Part shown: positions 13,912 through 15,230 of the stretch, piece after piece
Layout of the letters: every line of letters starts with the position of its first letter
How positions within the stretch are numbered: the first letter of the stretch is position 1
Assembly (NCBI GenBank): GCA_023700845.1
Contig: JAMPYD010000012.1
Coordinates: 1-15,230, forward strand
Direction: 5' to 3'
DNA from: Elusimicrobiota bacterium
GTDB taxonomy: Bacteria > Elusimicrobiota > Elusimicrobia > UBA1565 > UBA9628
DNA length: 15,230 bases
Notes under the pieces: generated by a model
Database searches by the model: none
Told to the model about the DNA's origin: nothing
What the model saw: the letters and a program-made list of their open reading frames with translations, nothing else
Translations under genes and position numbers: made by a program

Positions 13912-15093
13912 ATGGACCGTGAAATCGGCGTCGGCGGTTTCGCCGTCAGCCCGCTGGCCCGCCGCTACGTCAACGAGGTGCTGGACTCCAACCGCCTGTC
14001 CTACGGCCCGTTCCACCGCCGTTTCGAGGCCGCCTTCGCCGCGGAGCACGACTCCAAGCACTCCGTGTTCTGCAACTCGGGCACCAGCGCGCTCCAGATC
14101 GCCCTGCAGGCCCTCAAGGAAAAGCACGGCTGGGCCGACGGCGACGAGGTCATCGTCCCGTCGGTGACCTTCATCGCGACCTCGAACATCGTCCTGCACA
14201 ACCGCATGGTCCCGGTGTTCGCCGACGTGGACCCTCGCACCTACACGCTCGACCCCGCCAAGTTCGAGGCGGCGATCACCCCCAAGACGCGGGCGGTCAT
14301 CCCGGTCCATCTTCTGGGATTGCCCGCCGACATGGACCCGATCTCGGCGATCGCGCGCAAGCGCGGTCTTTCTATCATAGAGGACTCCGCAGAGACCATG
14401 TTCGCCAAGTACAACGGCCGCAAGGTGGGCTCTCTCGGCGACATCGGCTGCTTCTCGACCTATATCGCCCATTACATCGTGACCGGCGTCGGCGGCCTGG
14501 CCACGACGAGCGACCCGGACCTGGCGGTGCGCCTGCGCAGCTTGATGAACCACGGCCGCGACTCGATTTATCTCTCCATCGACGACGACCGGGGCGCGAC
14601 CGGGGCGAAGCTGCACGAGATCGTGGCCAAGCGCTTCCAGTTCGTCTCGGTCGGCCACAGCTACCGCGCCACCGAGCTCGAGGCGGCCCTCGGCCTGGCC
14701 CAGCTCGAGGAGAAGGACGGCATCGTCGCCGCGCGCACCGGCCTGGCCGCGCGCCTGAGCGCCGGCCTCAAGGAGTTCGAGGACCGCCTCCAGCTCCCCT
14801 ACTGCCCGCCCGGCCGCGACCACACCTTCATGCTTTACGGCCTCGTGCTCAAGAACGAGGACAAGGCGCCTCTGGTGAACTTCCTCGAGGACCGCGGCGT
14901 CGAGACGCGGGACATGCTGCCGCTGCTGAACCAGCCCGTGTACAAGAAGCTGTTCGGGGATCTCGAGTCGAAGCACCCCGTCGCCAAACACCTCAACCGC
15001 TCCGCGTTCTACATCGGCTGCCATCAGTACATGACCGAGAAGGACGCCGATTACGTGATCGAGCGGTTCCGCGAATATTTCAGGTCGCGTTGA
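13912..15093 (+). CDS. DegT/DnrJ/EryC1/StrS-family PLP enzyme with His in place of catalytic Lys
   Basis: A 393-residue PLP-dependent enzyme of the sugar aminotransferase/dehydratase fold. It has CNSGTSALQIAL (54-65, phosphate and cofactor region), DEVIVPSVTFIATSN, PVFADVDPRTYTLDP, VIPVHLLGLPADMDP, and Asp158 in IIEDSAE (pyridine-nitrogen Asp). Where family aminotransferases have F-S-x4-K-x-I-T (Lys forming the Schiff base), this protein has FSTYIAHYIVTGVGG, so His187 occupies the Lys position. His at this site is known in sugar 3-dehydratases such as ColD and RfbH/E1. The E1 iron-sulphur cysteine cluster is not evident: the only Cys are 54, 180, 298 and 370. The ATG at 13912 is preferred over TTG at 13903 because it gives a normal N-terminus. 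No Shine-Dalgarno is visible. A GT2 gene follows after one base, which fits sugar or glycan work, probably on a nucleotide sugar. Confidence 0.85.
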   Translation: MDREIGVGGFAVSPLARRYVNEVLDSNRLSYGPFHRRFEAAFAAEHDSKHSVFCNSGTSALQIALQALKEKHGWADGDEVIVPSVTFIATSNIVLHNRMVPVFADVDPRTYTLDPAKFEAAITPKTRAVIPVHLLGLPADMDPISAIARKRGLSIIEDSAETMFAKYNGRKVGSLGDIGCFSTYIAHYIVTGVGGLATTSDPDLAVRLRSLMNHGRDSIYLSIDDDRGATGAKLHEIVAKRFQFVSVGHSYRATELEAALGLAQLEEKDGIVAARTGLAARLSAGLKEFEDRLQLPYCPPGRDHTFMLYGLVLKNEDKAPLVNFLEDRGVETRDMLPLLNQPVYKKLFGDLESKHPVAKHLNRSAFYIGCHQYMTEKDADYVIERFREYFRSR

Positions 15094-15094
15094 G

Positions 15095-15230
15095 ATGATG
15101 AAGGTCTCGGTCGTCATCGATAACCACAACTACGGGCGCTTTCTCAGAGAGACGCTCGACTCGGTTCTGGCGCAAGTCCTCGACGACGCTGCCGTAGACA
15201 TCGTCGTCGTTGATGACGGCTCGACCGACG
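15095..15230 (+). CDS. Glycosyltransferase family 2, N-terminal fragment (runs off window)
   Basis: The open frame from ATG 15095 (a second ATG at 15098 is equally possible) encodes MMKVSVVIDNHNYGRFLRET, then LDSVLAQ and IVVVDDGSTD. This is the classic GT2 (GT-A fold) beginning: a beta-strand, an N-Y-x-x-F-L/I-x-E-T-L-x-S-x-L-x-Q helix, and the nucleotide-binding DDGSTD. The start codon follows the PLP enzyme's stop by one base, so the two are co-transcribed. The catalytic C-terminal part is outside the window, so neither full length nor specificity can be judged. Confidence 0.85.
   Translation, partial: MMKVSVVIDNHNYGRFLRETLDSVLAQVLDDAAVDIVVVDDGSTD

Noticed and set aside
14366..14380. CTATCAT, a -10-like sequence inside the PLP enzyme gene
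   Set aside because: It lies mid-gene with no start codon nearby for a sensible downstream gene and no -35, so it is probably just codon usage for a Ser-Ile-Ile stretch.
13897..15129. A 410-codon minus-strand frame opposite the PLP enzyme
   Set aside because: It is Val/Glu/Arg/His-rich and without domains. The plus-strand gene matches the DegT family along its whole length.

Overview
The window is very GC-rich (by eye about 70% or more; not computed) and almost entirely coding, with many GTG/ATG starts overlapping the preceding stop. A type IV pilus-type secretin means a diderm (Gram-negative) bacterium. The pairing of such high GC with a PilQ-like secretin, Wzy_C, YfhO and flippase-like proteins would fit several phyla (for example Elusimicrobiota, Myxococcota or other environmental lineages). 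The sequence alone does not settle the phylum.

Region 1 (1-9761, + strand) reads as one translationally coupled run. It starts with the 3' part of a PilQ-like secretin. Eight bases later comes a Wzy_C (O-antigen ligase/polymerase-like) protein with a TPR-like tail. Then follow two tandem paralogous YfhO-type large membrane proteins, a flippase-like LPG-synthase-TM protein, a zinc-ribbon methyltransferase and a GT4 glycosyltransferase. Every junction after the secretin overlaps. This looks like a cell-surface glycan assembly or decoration module attached to the end of a pilus operon.

Region 2 (9762-13221, + strand) begins with an 83-base gap holding a plausible extended -10 promoter. It drives an AsnB-type glutamine amidotransferase, whose stop overlaps the start of an unusual protein. 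That protein joins an N-terminal zinc ribbon, an HEAGH intramembrane metallopeptidase-like domain, an internal signal-peptide-like segment and a transglutaminase-like Cys-His-Asp domain. I consider it the most unusual gene in the window.

Region 3 (13218-15230) holds a MarC-family membrane protein on the minus strand. Its stop codon shares a CTAG with the stop of the preceding gene. It is divergent from a DegT/DnrJ/EryC1/StrS-fold PLP enzyme in which histidine replaces the catalytic lysine, as in sugar 3-dehydratases such as ColD. A GT2 glycosyltransferase follows and runs off the window.

Taken together, the genes suggest synthesis, methylation, amidation, membrane transfer and ligation of an unusual surface or pilus glycan. 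No tRNA, rRNA, CRISPR array, insertion sequence or clear factor-independent terminator was seen. No gene-free stretch exceeds about 85 bases.
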